64,000 bases of DNA from Labilibacter marinus (GCF_001659685.2 NZ_LXYE02000008.1:1-64000), one strand, 5' to 3'; counted from the first letter of the stretch, positions 7,563 through 16,163 are shown. Notes: a model not told the origin generated them from the letters alone. A program made the numbers and translations.

Positions 7563-7738
7563 GAAATAAATTGAACGACTAAGGTAACTTTTAGATTGAA
7601 TATACACGAGAATAGATTTTATAATTCTCATTTTCCTATTGATATAAAAGGTTTTATATGAAAACTATCTCAACAAAATAAGCTGACAATGTGTTGTTTA
7701 AGAGAATGATTTCTTTCTAATCTTATAAAACCAGTTCT

Positions 7739-9682
7739 ATGGAAAATGAAACCTACAAACCAGTACCAGAAAACTTTCCCAAGGCAGCAATCTCCAACAT
7801 GGATGAATACCATTCAATGTATAACAAGAGTATTCAGAATAATGAAGAATTTTGGGAGACACAAGCCAGAAAGGTACTTCAATGGCAGCACGATTTTGAT
7901 TCGGTAAGTAATTGTGAATTTGAAGAAGGCATGATTGCCTGGTTTTTGGGAGGGAAGCTGAATGCCTGCGAAAATTGTGTAGATCGTCATGCTAAAACTC
8001 AAGGTGATAAGGTGGCTTTAATTTGGGAGTCGGATGAACCTGGTGTGGGTAAAAAGATTACATATAAAGAACTACTGAGAGAGGTTTCGAAAATGGCCAA
8101 TGTGTTGCGTCATCATGGAATAAGAAAAGGGGATAGAGTGGCTTTGTATATGCCCATGATACCCGAGGCGGTATATGCTATGTTGGCTTGTGCCAGAATA
8201 GGAGCAGTACATTCAGTAGTGTTTGCTGGCTTTAGTGCCGAGGCTTTACGCGATAGAATTAACGACTCAAAATGTAAAGCGGTTATTACGGCCAATGAAG
8301 GTATACGTGGAAAAAGAATCATTCCCTTGAAGCGAATAGTGGATGAGGCGGTGATGGCTTGTCCCTCGGTTCAGCATGTATTTGTAGCAGAAAGAACAGT
8401 AAATAAAGTACCCTTTTATGAGCCACGCGATGTTTGGTTAAATGATGCAATGGATGCCGAAAGGCCGTATTGTCCTACCGAACATATGGATGCAGAGGAT
8501 ACCTTGTTTTTATTATATACTTCGGGTAGTACAGGAAAACCCAAAGGTTTGGCGCATACAACAGCGGGTTATTTATTATATGCTGCTCTAACCCAAAAAT
8601 ATATTTTCGATTATCAGCCTGATGATATTTTTGCTTGTGTAGCTGATATTGGTTGGGTTACGGGACATACCTACGTGGTTTACGGACCCCTGATGAATGG
8701 TGGTACTACCGTTATTTTTGAGAGTACGCCTAATTATCCCGATTCAGGGAGATATTGGGAAATGGTAGAGCGATTAAAGATTACGCAGTTTTATACAGCT
8801 CCAACGGCCATTAGAGCTATTCAGCGCGATGGAGATGAGTTTGTAAAGAAGTATGATCGCAGTAGCCTTCGTGTATTGGGTACGGTAGGAGAACCTATCA
8901 ATCCAGATACCTGGAAATGGTATTACGAAGTGGTGGGCGAAGGACGATGTTCTATTGTAGATACTTGGTGGCAGACGGAAACAGGAGGTATATTAATTGC
9001 ACCCTTGCCAGGAGCTACACCAACTAAACCGGGTTCTGCAACCTTGCCTTTCTTTGGCATTGAGCCCGTTTTGCTAACGCCCGAAGGAGAAGAAATAGAA
9101 GGGAATGATGTTTCGGGATTGTTGGCCATTAAAAAACCATGGCCTAGTATGGCTCGAACTATTCAAGGCGATCATCAGCGATTTTTAAAAACGTATTTAA
9201 ACGATTATAAAGGATATTACCTAACAGGAGATGGAGCGCATCGCGATAAGGATGGATATTACTGGTTGACGGGTAGAGTAGATGATGTGATGAATGTTTC
9301 TGGTCATAGAATTGGTTCCGCAGAAATTGAAGGAGCCTTGGTTTCACATCCTTTCTGTGCCGAAGCAGCCGTGGTTGGTTTTCCACATGAGATTAAGGGA
9401 GAAGGTATTTTTGCTTATGTGCTATTGCGTGAAGGGTATAGTTATGATGAAGAATTAATAGGAGAACTGAAAAATGAAGTCAGGCATCATATTGGTCCTA
9501 TTGCAACTCCCGACCAAATTATTATTGCACCAGGTTTACCCAAAACACGTTCCGGAAAAATCATGCGTCGCATCTTACGTAAGATAGCAGCTAATAAAAC
9601 AGAGGAACTAGGAGATACTTCTACTTTAGCAGATCCAAGTGTGGTGGATAGTCTTATAGAATTGAGAGCCAAATTGGAGTAG
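7739..9682 (+). CDS. acs: acetyl-CoA synthetase (acetate-CoA ligase, AMP-forming)
   Basis: A 647-residue enzyme that activates acetate to acetyl-CoA through acetyl-AMP. The N-terminal cap (about 20-80) precedes the AMP-binding core with the P-loop YTSGSTGKPKG from Y260, then DTWWQTETGG, and the C-terminal mobile domain with YYLTGDGAHRDKDGYYWLTGRVDD and the catalytic lysine K607 in KTRSGKIMRR, the residue acetylated for control in other bacteria. Length and motifs are those of Acs. It is a single gene with its own terminator. It fits a metabolism in which acetate made by fermentation or by the neighbouring aldehyde oxidoreductase can be re-used; that link is inference. Confidence 0.95.
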   Translation: MENETYKPVPENFPKAAISNMDEYHSMYNKSIQNNEEFWETQARKVLQWQHDFDSVSNCEFEEGMIAWFLGGKLNACENCVDRHAKTQGDKVALIWESDEPGVGKKITYKELLREVSKMANVLRHHGIRKGDRVALYMPMIPEAVYAMLACARIGAVHSVVFAGFSAEALRDRINDSKCKAVITANEGIRGKRIIPLKRIVDEAVMACPSVQHVFVAERTVNKVPFYEPRDVWLNDAMDAERPYCPTEHMDAEDTLFLLYTSGSTGKPKGLAHTTAGYLLYAALTQKYIFDYQPDDIFACVADIGWVTGHTYVVYGPLMNGGTTVIFESTPNYPDSGRYWEMVERLKITQFYTAPTAIRAIQRDGDEFVKKYDRSSLRVLGTVGEPINPDTWKWYYEVVGEGRCSIVDTWWQTETGGILIAPLPGATPTKPGSATLPFFGIEPVLLTPEGEEIEGNDVSGLLAIKKPWPSMARTIQGDHQRFLKTYLNDYKGYYLTGDGAHRDKDGYYWLTGRVDDVMNVSGHRIGSAEIEGALVSHPFCAEAAVVGFPHEIKGEGIFAYVLLREGYSYDEELIGELKNEVRHHIGPIATPDQIIIAPGLPKTRSGKIMRRILRKIAANKTEELGDTSTLADPSVVDSLIELRAKLE

Positions 9683-9714
9683 TTTAATATGGATGTTTGC
9701 TACCTATAAAGTTA

Positions 9715-9746
9715 AACGAACCCTTGGATACTTCCAGGGGTTTGTT
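9715..9746 (+). terminator. terminator hairpin after acs
   Basis: A 14-bp stem with one or two G-T pairs joins AACGAACCCTTGGA (9715-9728) and TCCAGGGGTTTGTT (9733-9746) around a 4-base loop. The following sequence is G/T-rich rather than a pure T-run. Confidence 0.65.
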
Positions 9747-9813
9747 GTTGTGATAAACCATGGTAGGTATATTTTAATTTACATCATTTTATAGGATATA
9801 TTTTCCTATTAGG

Positions 9814-9841
9814 TTCTCCGATTCCGATCTCCCATCTCTAA
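9814..9841. repeat. short heptamer-phased tract upstream of the Crp/Fnr gene
   Basis: Four 7-bp units (TTCTCCG, ATTCCGA, TCTCCCA, TCTCTAA) lie 36 bp before the start codon at 9877. They resemble the longer heptamer tract at 4147-4251, but four units are few and could be chance. Confidence 0.3.
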
Positions 9842-9876
9842 AAAATATTATCTTGCATGCCAAATCAAAAATAACC

Positions 9877-10515
9877 ATGACACAATCAGTAGAAGAAATA
9901 ATAAAGGCTAAGTTTCCTGTGTTATACGAGCCTGAACTAGTAACAGAGATTCAGAAATTTGGAAAGATTGTAAATTTTAATGCTGGCAGTAACTTGATAG
10001 AAATAGGTGCTTACATTAAACAGATGCCTTTGTTAATTGAAGGTACTTTAAAGATATCTCGCGAAGATTCAGAGGGTAATGAGTTACTGTTGTATTATTT
10101 AAATAGTGGCGAAACTTGTGCAATGAGTCTTACCTGCTGCATGGGCGATGTAAAGAGTAACATAAAAGCCTCTGCCATTGAAGATGCTGAGATTATTATG
10201 CTACCTACGCACAAAATGGATGAGTGGATGAAGAAGTTTGATTCATGGAAGAACTTTATCTTTAGAGCGTATCAAATTCGCTTTGATGAGATGTTACACA
10301 CCATCGATAGTATTGCTTTTATGAAGATGGATGAACGTTTGGAACGTTACCTCCTAGAAAGATCGAAGGAATTAAATGCAAAAATTTTAAATTTGACTCA
10401 TCAAGAAATAGCAAGCGACTTAAATACTTCTAGGGAGGTTATTTCCAGGCTTTTAAAGCAGTTGGAGAAGCTCGGGAGAATTAAACTCCATCGTTATAAA
10501 GTTGAATTAATTTAA
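9877..10515 (+). CDS. Crp/Fnr-family transcriptional regulator
   Basis: A 212-residue DNA-binding protein. The cyclic-nucleotide-binding-like beta roll spans about 10-125, and the C-terminal winged helix about 150-212, with the recognition region LTHQEIASDLNTSREVISRLLKQLEKLG. There is no N-terminal Fnr-type Cys cluster. Two adjacent Cys occur in the sensor domain (SLTCCMGD), a possible redox or metal site. Start 9877 is preferred over 9853 because it removes an odd extension. The gene sits directly before two rhodanese genes and a CoA-disulfide reductase, so it is the likely regulator of this sulfur/redox set; a palindromic GTGAC...GTTAC site lies 5 bp after its stop. Confidence 0.88.
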   Translation: MTQSVEEIIKAKFPVLYEPELVTEIQKFGKIVNFNAGSNLIEIGAYIKQMPLLIEGTLKISREDSEGNELLLYYLNSGETCAMSLTCCMGDVKSNIKASAIEDAEIIMLPTHKMDEWMKKFDSWKNFIFRAYQIRFDEMLHTIDSIAFMKMDERLERYLLERSKELNAKILNLTHQEIASDLNTSREVISRLLKQLEKLGRIKLHRYKVELI

Positions 10516-10520
10516 CCAAT

Positions 10521-10534
10521 GTGACAAAAGTTAC
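10521..10534 (+). promoter_or_regulatory. candidate Crp/Fnr operator
   Basis: GTGACAAAAGTTAC is a near-perfect dyad (GTgAC/GTtAC, 4-bp spacer) of Crp/Fnr type. It lies between the regulator gene and the first rhodanese, about 35 bp upstream of a -7-like element, a position suited to an activator. Confidence 0.5.
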
Positions 10535-10562
10535 TGTGCACTTTTATAGAAGGTTGTTTTTT

Positions 10563-10570
10563 TGCCTTTG
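10563..10570 (+). promoter_or_regulatory. -7-like promoter element of the first rhodanese gene
   Basis: TGCCTTTG differs from TAnnTTTG at one base and lies 24 bp before ATG 10594. Confidence 0.4.
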
Positions 10571-10593
10571 TAAAATTGAAAAAACAAAGAACA

Positions 10594-10842
10594 ATGGAAA
10601 ATAAAATCACAGTTATCGACGTACGCACTCCAATGGAATATGCGGGAGGCAAGGTAGAAGGATCAATCAATATTCCGGTTGATCAAATTGCACAAAGAAT
10701 AGAAGAAATTAGAGCTATCGAAGGGGATATCGTATTATGTTGCGCCTCAGGAATGCGCAGCTTTTCTGCACTACAGTTTCTAGAACAAAATGGCATGACC
10801 AACGTGAAAGACGGCGGTCCTTGGTATACCGTAGCCAATTAA
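10594..10842 (+). CDS. single-domain rhodanese-like sulfurtransferase
   Basis: An 82-residue rhodanese module: DVRTPMEYAGGKVEGSINIP is the conserved N-terminal part and CCASGMRS the active loop, with persulfide-forming Cys50. It has no signal peptide and so is cytoplasmic. It would carry sulfane sulfur or act on small thiols or polysulfide. The start at 10594 matches family length; an in-frame ATG at 10576 would add six basic residues. It follows the Crp/Fnr regulator and precedes a near-identical rhodanese, forming a redox cluster. The vicinal Cys49-Cys50 pair is shared with the next gene. Confidence 0.88.
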   Translation: MENKITVIDVRTPMEYAGGKVEGSINIPVDQIAQRIEEIRAIEGDIVLCCASGMRSFSALQFLEQNGMTNVKDGGPWYTVAN

Positions 10843-10886
10843 TTGCTCCATATTTTTTTATTTAAATCATTCAATTAATAATTATG

Positions 10887-10911
10887 GGCATTAGGTTTCA
10901 TACTTAATGCC
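10887..10911 (+). repeat. hairpin between the two rhodanese genes
   Basis: GGCATTA (10887-10893) and TAATGCC (10905-10911) form a perfect 7-bp stem with an 11-base loop. There is no T-run after it, so it is more likely an attenuator, processing site or operator than a full terminator. Confidence 0.5.
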
Positions 10912-10931
10912 GATAGCTAACAGCTACAATT

Positions 10932-11243
10932 ATGTCATTTTTTAGTCGATTATTCGGGGGAGGTAAAAATCCTCTATCAGAGATATTAGAAAATGGAGCT
11001 ACCATTATAGATGTGCGTACTCCTGGAGAATTTAGTATGGGACATGTTGATGGTTCAATCAATATTCCTTTAGATCAGATTCAGCATAAATTAAAGAAAA
11101 TAAAGAAGATGCCAACGCCATTAGTACTATGTTGCGCATCTGGTATCAGAAGTGCTAATGCTACAGCCATTTTGCAGCGAAACAGTGTACTGGATGTTCA
11201 TAATGGTGGCCGTTGGTCGAAAGTGGATAGACTTTTAGGGTAA
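10932..11243 (+). CDS. rhodanese-like sulfurtransferase with basic N-terminal extension
   Basis: A 103-residue protein. A short N-terminal segment (MSFFSRLFGGGKNP) precedes a rhodanese domain with DVRTPGEFSMGHVDGSINIP and the active loop CCASGIRS (Cys68). Very similar to the protein encoded at 10594-10842, so probably a tandem duplicate that has diverged. The amphipathic N-terminus with Phe/Leu and Arg could touch the membrane. Likely role is sulfane sulfur transfer in the cytoplasm, together with the CoA-disulfide-reductase/rhodanese that follows. Confidence 0.87.
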   Translation: MSFFSRLFGGGKNPLSEILENGATIIDVRTPGEFSMGHVDGSINIPLDQIQHKLKKIKKMPTPLVLCCASGIRSANATAILQRNSVLDVHNGGRWSKVDRLLG

Positions 11244-11390
11244 GGTGTTTAGAGGCCATTTTTCAGTTGGCAGTAAACGGTATAACTGTAATTGCTTAAG
11301 TGAAAACAGCTTGATATAATTCTTTTTACAATAAGGTCGGCTATTGTAGCCGTCAAACTTTAAATAAACAGACTTTCGTCTAATAAAAAT

Positions 11391-13046
11391 ATGGGAAAGA
11401 AAATAATCGTTATAGGTGGTCTATCTGCAGGACCATCGGCTGCTGCTAAGGCACGCAGACAAAATGAAGATGCAGAGATTGTATTGTTCGAAAAAACAAA
11501 AAATATAAGTTATGCTACTTGCGGAATTCCTTACGCATTATCTGGTGTAATTAACGATAGAGATAATTTAATGGTGGTGGAAGCCAATCTGCTTAGAGAA
11601 CGTTTTAATATTGATGTTCACCTACAAGAAGAGGTGCTTGATATTGATCCGGATAAGCATATTGTAAAAACTAACATAGCAGAATATAACTATGATAAGT
11701 TGGTGTATACAGCAGGAGCGAGCACATTTATTCCACCCGTAAAAAATATAGAGCAAGCCAAAAATTGGTCAGCTTGTCGTACGCTTGAAGATTTCGATCG
11801 TATCATGCAAAAAGATGTGATTGAAGACGCCAAGCATATCACCGTAATGGGAGCTGGATTAATTGGTGTTGAGGTAGCCGAAAATCTGCGTGAAGCAGGC
11901 AAGGAAGTTACACTGATTGAAGGTGGCGATGGCATCTTACCTATGTGGGAAGGAAAGTTCCGTCAGTTTGCTAAAACGACTATGGAGAAACATGGTATAA
12001 AAGTAGTTACTAATACTTTTGTTAAAGAGTTTGATGTAAACGAAGGGCAGATTACTGGTGTTCAATTAAGCGAAACTGAAACGCAGGCTACTGATTTTGT
12101 AATCATGAGTGTTGGAATTAAGCCTAACTCTCATTTGCTGACTTCAAAAGGAGCTGAATATATAGGTAATGGCGCAGTTAAGGTAAACGAGAAAATGGAA
12201 ACCACTTTGCCAGATATTTATGCGGCAGGGGATTGTGCTAGCATTAAAAATACGCAGACTGGAGAGTACGATTACCTTCCTTTAGGAACGCATTCGAATA
12301 AAGGTGGGCGTACCGCTGGGGTTAATGCTGCTGGTGGACAAGAGGAGTTTAAGGGCGGTTATAAAACGGCTATTGTTAAGGTGTTTGAAAATACCATGGG
12401 GCGCACAGGGATGGGCCCAGCATTTATGACTCAAAATAATATCGATTTTGCAGTGAACTTAATTGTGGCAGGTTCTACACCCGGGTATTATCCCGATCAA
12501 AAAGATATGATAGTGGAGACCTATTATAATCCTAAAGATGGAACAATATTGGGTTGCGAAGCATTTGGAGAAAAAGGGGTAGATAAACGTATTGATATTA
12601 TGAGTACGGCCATTTATGCTAAGCTTAAAATGAGCGATTTACCTAATCTTGATTTGGCTTATGCGCCGCCATATTCGCCTGCAAAGGATCCTGTGATTGT
12701 TTCAGGTTATGTAACATCAAATGTTTTAAATGGTCAGTATACCGAAGTGGATGCGGTTACTTTAAAGGATTTAATTGAAAATACTCCAGAGGGTGAGTAC
12801 AACCTTATTGATGTGCGAAATCCAAATGAGCTGCAGGCAAACGGAAAAATTGCTAATGCCATTAATATTCCGCTTGAACAGTTACGGGATAGTAGATTAG
12901 AAGGTATGGATGCTTCAAAACCAACCTATATTTATTGTGCCAAAGGACTACGAGGATATTTAGGTTATTTAATTTTAGCCGACAAAGGTTTTAAAAATAT
13001 TAAAAACCTATCTGGTGGATTTTTAATATGGAGTAAATTGAATTAA
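11391..13046 (+). CDS. CoA-disulfide reductase/persulfide reductase fused to rhodanese (CoADR-RHD)
   Basis: A 551-residue FAD- and NAD(P)H-dependent disulfide oxidoreductase. Residues 1-440 show the FAD-binding start (GKKIIVIGGLSAGPSAAAKARR), the single redox cysteine C44 in SYATCGIPYALSG as in CoA-disulfide reductases and NADH oxidases, the NAD-binding GAGLIGVEVAENL and the FAD motif DIYAAGDCA. Residues about 455-551 are a rhodanese domain with LIDVRNPNEL and active Cys516 (YCAKGLRG). The fusion is known to reduce CoA-persulfide or polysulfide. With the two free rhodaneses it forms a sulfane-sulfur handling pathway. A UUCG-looped terminator closes the cluster. Confidence 0.92.
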   Translation: MGKKIIVIGGLSAGPSAAAKARRQNEDAEIVLFEKTKNISYATCGIPYALSGVINDRDNLMVVEANLLRERFNIDVHLQEEVLDIDPDKHIVKTNIAEYNYDKLVYTAGASTFIPPVKNIEQAKNWSACRTLEDFDRIMQKDVIEDAKHITVMGAGLIGVEVAENLREAGKEVTLIEGGDGILPMWEGKFRQFAKTTMEKHGIKVVTNTFVKEFDVNEGQITGVQLSETETQATDFVIMSVGIKPNSHLLTSKGAEYIGNGAVKVNEKMETTLPDIYAAGDCASIKNTQTGEYDYLPLGTHSNKGGRTAGVNAAGGQEEFKGGYKTAIVKVFENTMGRTGMGPAFMTQNNIDFAVNLIVAGSTPGYYPDQKDMIVETYYNPKDGTILGCEAFGEKGVDKRIDIMSTAIYAKLKMSDLPNLDLAYAPPYSPAKDPVIVSGYVTSNVLNGQYTEVDAVTLKDLIENTPEGEYNLIDVRNPNELQANGKIANAINIPLEQLRDSRLEGMDASKPTYIYCAKGLRGYLGYLILADKGFKNIKNLSGGFLIWSKLN

Positions 13047-13092
13047 GATAGTTATAGTGATAGTTTAAGTAGTATTGGTTTGGGAATCAATG

Positions 13093-13127
13093 AGCGCATT
13101 AACCTTCGGGTGGATGCGCTTTTTTTA
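13093..13127 (+). terminator. strong Rho-independent terminator with TTCG loop
   Basis: AGCGCAT (13093-13099) pairs with ATGCGCT (13114-13120); the stem continues inward with one mismatch to ACC/GGT closed by a TTCG tetraloop. It is followed by seven T. It ends the CoADR-RHD transcript. Confidence 0.9.
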
Positions 13128-13223
13128 TTGATTAAAAACAAGTATTATCAATATGTTAATATTAATGTAGTGGGTTGGCATATTATTTGAAATAAACGAT
13201 ATTCGAATTTTAAAACTAATCCA

Positions 13224-13757
13224 ATGAAAAGTATGTTATCTCGATTGTTTATGGCAATCAGTTTAATTCTCATCATTTCTTCCTGCTCTAAGGAGGATGA
13301 TAACAAAATTCCTTTATTTCCAGAATCAAAAATGTCTGTAATCCATGGAGATGATGAAAGATCATGGCGAATAGTAGAGGTTATAGATAAATCAGTGGAT
13401 GCTAGTAGCGATACAAATATTGATTTGTCTTGCGTAGCGGATGATATTTATACTTTCTTCGCCAATCAGTCAGCAGGACTAATTGAACTGGGAGATCAAC
13501 TCTGTTTTCAGGAAATTGATGGTGATGTATTTAAAGCGGATATGGAGATTTTTGATTGTGAACTCATCTACATATCCGAATCTATTTATCTAAGATATTC
13601 TCGAGGCTACCAAAATGAAGAAGGTACAGCCTCAGGAATGCTTATCAGTTATTATGCTTTGGCGGAATTATCTGAAAATAAAATGGTGTTTTATAGAGAA
13701 GGTGGAAAATATGTAGGTGAGTTTAACGAGGCGCTAATTTTTGAAAGAGTTCAGTAA
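13224..13757 (+). CDS. lipoprotein, hypothetical
   Basis: A 177-residue lipoprotein. Hydrophobic signal then ISSC with lipid-attachment Cys21, followed by SKEDDNK, the acidic sequence typical of Bacteroidota lipoproteins exported to the outer surface. The mature part (RSWRIVEVIDK ... DIYTFFANQSAGLIELGDQLCFQEIDGDVFKADMEIFD ... RYSRGYQNEEG) resembles lipocalin-like lipoproteins of this phylum with a short WRI motif near the start, but I cannot assign a family. Two cysteines besides the lipid Cys may form a disulfide. It stands between a strong terminator and another lipoprotein gene. Confidence 0.65.
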   Translation: MKSMLSRLFMAISLILIISSCSKEDDNKIPLFPESKMSVIHGDDERSWRIVEVIDKSVDASSDTNIDLSCVADDIYTFFANQSAGLIELGDQLCFQEIDGDVFKADMEIFDCELIYISESIYLRYSRGYQNEEGTASGMLISYYALAELSENKMVFYREGGKYVGEFNEALIFERVQ

Positions 13758-13839
13758 GGAATAACTGTACATGATGTTTTTTATATCTTAAAAAGAAGTT
13801 TATGTACTCATTTAATATGCATGTTGACAAACTAATACT

Positions 13840-14436
13840 ATGACTAATAAAGTAATTTACTCGCTTGCTGTAATATTTGTATTACAAACAATCATTTCAG
13901 CTTGCGACCCATGTGATTGTGGAGATACTGGTAAATATGAAAAATATTATACAGGACTGGATTTAGAAGCTTGGGATACTTCTGGTTTTAGCCCAAAAAT
14001 AGTGAACGATGAAGTACGTAAGCATTCTTTTGGAATAACTTTTTCTGTGACGTCAGATTTGAAAAGAGTAGCCTCCTACAATAAAAATCATTCTAATTCT
14101 GCCTCATTTGGATTTGCACCTGCTATGGCTTGTGATTGCGTAGAGCCTGAATATATAACTGTTGATCTAATACATCAGATTGAAATTACTGTTATCAATG
14201 TTGAAAATGACGAAGAAATTGATGTTACTGATCATTTTTATTCAACAAGTTATGACGGAATAACAACGAGTATTACCGAAGTGTTTGAAGATTTAGGAAA
14301 GTGGCATGAAAGTTTCCATGTTGATTTGGAAAATTACTCGAATGTTCCAGATTCGGCTATTTTTACTGTAAAAATATTTCTAGAGTCTGGTCATGAGTTG
14401 TATGCACAAACTGATGTGATTGAGTTTGTTGAGTGA
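13840..14436 (+). CDS. Cys-rich lipoprotein, hypothetical
   Basis: A 198-residue lipoprotein with lipobox ISAC (Cys22) directly followed by DPCDCGDTG. A second Cys pair (ACDCVEPEY) lies near residue 104, so two disulfides or a metal site are possible. The mature region is beta-rich (TVDLIHQIEITVINVEND..., TDVIEFVE) and looks like a small all-beta domain on the periplasmic or outer surface. It resembles a Bacteroidota lipoprotein family of unknown function (DUF5034-like), a tentative memory-based match. No operon partner is evident; the next gene, tetR, has its own promoter. Confidence 0.6.
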   Translation: MTNKVIYSLAVIFVLQTIISACDPCDCGDTGKYEKYYTGLDLEAWDTSGFSPKIVNDEVRKHSFGITFSVTSDLKRVASYNKNHSNSASFGFAPAMACDCVEPEYITVDLIHQIEITVINVENDEEIDVTDHFYSTSYDGITTSITEVFEDLGKWHESFHVDLENYSNVPDSAIFTVKIFLESGHELYAQTDVIEFVE

Positions 14437-14508
14437 ATATTCTCATCTGTTAAGTGCAGGAGATAATTTAATAATGATATTAATTAATTGTTAAATGCTG
14501 AAATTTAT

Positions 14509-14528
14509 ATTGTAACAATCATTACAAT
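14509..14528 (+). promoter_or_regulatory. TetR operator O1 (tetR promoter)
   Basis: ATTGTAACAATCATTACAAT is a 20-bp near-palindrome ending 3 bp before the -7 element of the tetR-family gene. Two related sites occur at 15155-15174 and 16172-16191. The position between -33 and -7 fits autorepression. Confidence 0.7.
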
Positions 14529-14531
14529 ATT

Positions 14532-14539
14532 TATATTTG
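14532..14539 (+). promoter_or_regulatory. TAnnTTTG promoter element of the tetR-family gene
   Basis: TATATTTG matches the -7 consensus and lies 19 bp before ATG 14559. Confidence 0.65.
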
Positions 14540-14558
14540 TTGTGTAAAACAATTTAAG

Positions 14559-15140
14559 ATGGCAGGTAGACCAAAGCATTTTGAGAATGATGAATTAATT
14601 GATAAAGCTATTACAGTCTTTTGGAAGAAAGGGTATACAGCTTCTTCTGCCCAAGATTTATTAAAAGCGATGCAGATAGGTCAAGGTAGTTTCTATCGCT
14701 CTTTCCCTGGTGGTAAAAGGGAACTCTATCAAAAATCATTAAATCAGTTTTTACGTAAGGCGAATATTCTATTCAGTAGGGGATTGGAGGAAAGTAAAAG
14801 TGCAAAGTTATTTTTAAGTAAATTCTTTAATGCCATAGTTGATTCGCCTGCGGAACAGCGTAATAAAGGATGTTATTTAGGAAATGCTATTGTAGAATTG
14901 AGCAATGCGGATGAGGAAACCAAGGAATTATCAGTCAAGTTGCTATTAGAGCTTGAACAAGGTTTCGAAAAAGCAATTATAAAAGGTCAGAAAGAAGGCG
15001 AAATTGATAAGGATAAATCGCCAAAACAGTTAGCTATGTTTTTAATGAATTTATGGAATGGACTTAATATTACCGAGCGCATGTATAATGATGATGATAA
15101 ACTAAGAGCCTTGATAGATTTGAACTTACAGATGTTATAA
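14559..15140 (+). CDS. TetR/AcrR-family transcriptional repressor
   Basis: A 193-residue regulator. Residues 1-50 are the TetR helix-turn-helix domain (GRPKHFENDELIDKAITVFWKKGYTASSAQDLLKAMQIGQGSFYRSF), followed by an all-helical ligand-binding domain. The sequence SFYRSFPGGKRELYQKSL places it near the AcuR/YxaF-type subgroup. It is very likely autoregulated: a 20-bp palindrome overlaps its promoter and the same motif precedes and follows the alpha/beta hydrolase gene downstream. It therefore probably controls that hydrolase in response to a small reactive or halogenated compound, an inference from the pairing. Confidence 0.9.
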   Translation: MAGRPKHFENDELIDKAITVFWKKGYTASSAQDLLKAMQIGQGSFYRSFPGGKRELYQKSLNQFLRKANILFSRGLEESKSAKLFLSKFFNAIVDSPAEQRNKGCYLGNAIVELSNADEETKELSVKLLLELEQGFEKAIIKGQKEGEIDKDKSPKQLAMFLMNLWNGLNITERMYNDDDKLRALIDLNLQML

Positions 15141-15154
15141 AAAATTTGACCTAA

Positions 15155-15174
15155 AATGTAATGAACGTTACAAT
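15155..15174 (+). promoter_or_regulatory. TetR operator O2 (hydrolase promoter)
   Basis: AATGTAATGAACGTTACAAT has the same TGTAAY-n4-RTTACA plan as O1 and lies 15 bp after the tetR stop and 82 bp before the hydrolase start. Confidence 0.65.
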
Positions 15175-15256
15175 ATTGTATTGGATATAAATCAATTTAG
15201 TATTAACCGTTGACTTAATTAATGCAGATAAATGGAGTCAACACATAAACTCAATA

Positions 15257-16153
15257 ATGATGAATGAAAAAGAAGTATTAACAAAGGAAAATAAGATAGT
15301 AGTAAAACATCAATTGCTAGAAGTAGATGGAGTGTCTGTTTTTTACAGGGAAGCGGGTAGCCCTCAAAATGAAACCATATTAATGTTGCATGGTTTCCCG
15401 AGCTCTTCGCATATGTACAGAAAGGTTATTGAGGGATTAGCGAACGATTTTCATATTGTTGCCCCTGATTATCCGGGTTTCGGATTTAGTGATATCCCTA
15501 GTATTAATGATTTTGAATATACTTTTGATAATATAACTAAGTTAATGCAAAGCTTTATTCAAAAGTTAGGGTTGGATAGTTTTACGCTTATGATGCAGGA
15601 TTACGGTGGCCCGATAGGTTTCAGAATAGCCAAGCAAAACCCAGAAAAAATCAATGGTTTAATTATTCAAAATGCCAATGCTTATTTAGATGGTTTAGGT
15701 GAGTGGCCGCAGAAAATAGGAGCCTTTTGGGAGAAAAATGATTTAGAAGGATTAGGCAAATTCAAAGAGTGGCTTATGTCTAAGGAGGGAATAGAACAAA
15801 TGTATTTAAAAGGAGCCTCTGATACATCAGCAATTGATCCAATTTCGTACTTAACGGATGAGTCGTTTTTAAGGCGAGTAAATGTTAAAGAAGTACAGTC
15901 GGAATTATTTAGTAATTACGGGTCAAATTTTGCTCTTTACGAGGAATGGCAGAATTATTTTAGAGCGTATCAACCAGCGAGTTTGGTAATATGGGGTAGT
16001 AATGATCCTTTTTTTAGTAAACCTGGTGGCGAGGCTTATAGTCGTGATTTAACTAATATAGAAACTCATTTTTTTAACGGAGGTCACTTCATATTAGAAG
16101 AGTATCCGGAAGAGTCTATCGCATTAATACGTAATTTTTTAAAGAATAAGTGA
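15257..16153 (+). CDS. alpha/beta hydrolase with Asp nucleophile (haloalkane dehalogenase/epoxide hydrolase-like)
   Basis: A 298-residue alpha/beta hydrolase. The oxyanion HGFPSSS lies near residue 46, the nucleophile elbow is MMQDYGGP with Asp115, the acid is probably D250 (WGSNDPF) and the general base H277 (GGHF). An aspartate nucleophile points to dehalogenases or epoxide hydrolases rather than esterases. The Trp that follows the nucleophile and binds halide in haloalkane dehalogenases is Tyr here, so dehalogenase activity is uncertain. Cytoplasmic, no signal peptide. It is flanked by two copies of the putative TetR operator, so expression is probably induced by its substrate. ATG 15257 is followed at once by a second ATG at 15260; either may be used. 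Confidence 0.85.
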   Translation: MMNEKEVLTKENKIVVKHQLLEVDGVSVFYREAGSPQNETILMLHGFPSSSHMYRKVIEGLANDFHIVAPDYPGFGFSDIPSINDFEYTFDNITKLMQSFIQKLGLDSFTLMMQDYGGPIGFRIAKQNPEKINGLIIQNANAYLDGLGEWPQKIGAFWEKNDLEGLGKFKEWLMSKEGIEQMYLKGASDTSAIDPISYLTDESFLRRVNVKEVQSELFSNYGSNFALYEEWQNYFRAYQPASLVIWGSNDPFFSKPGGEAYSRDLTNIETHFFNGGHFILEEYPEESIALIRNFLKNK

Positions 16154-16163
16154 CTTTTTTTTT

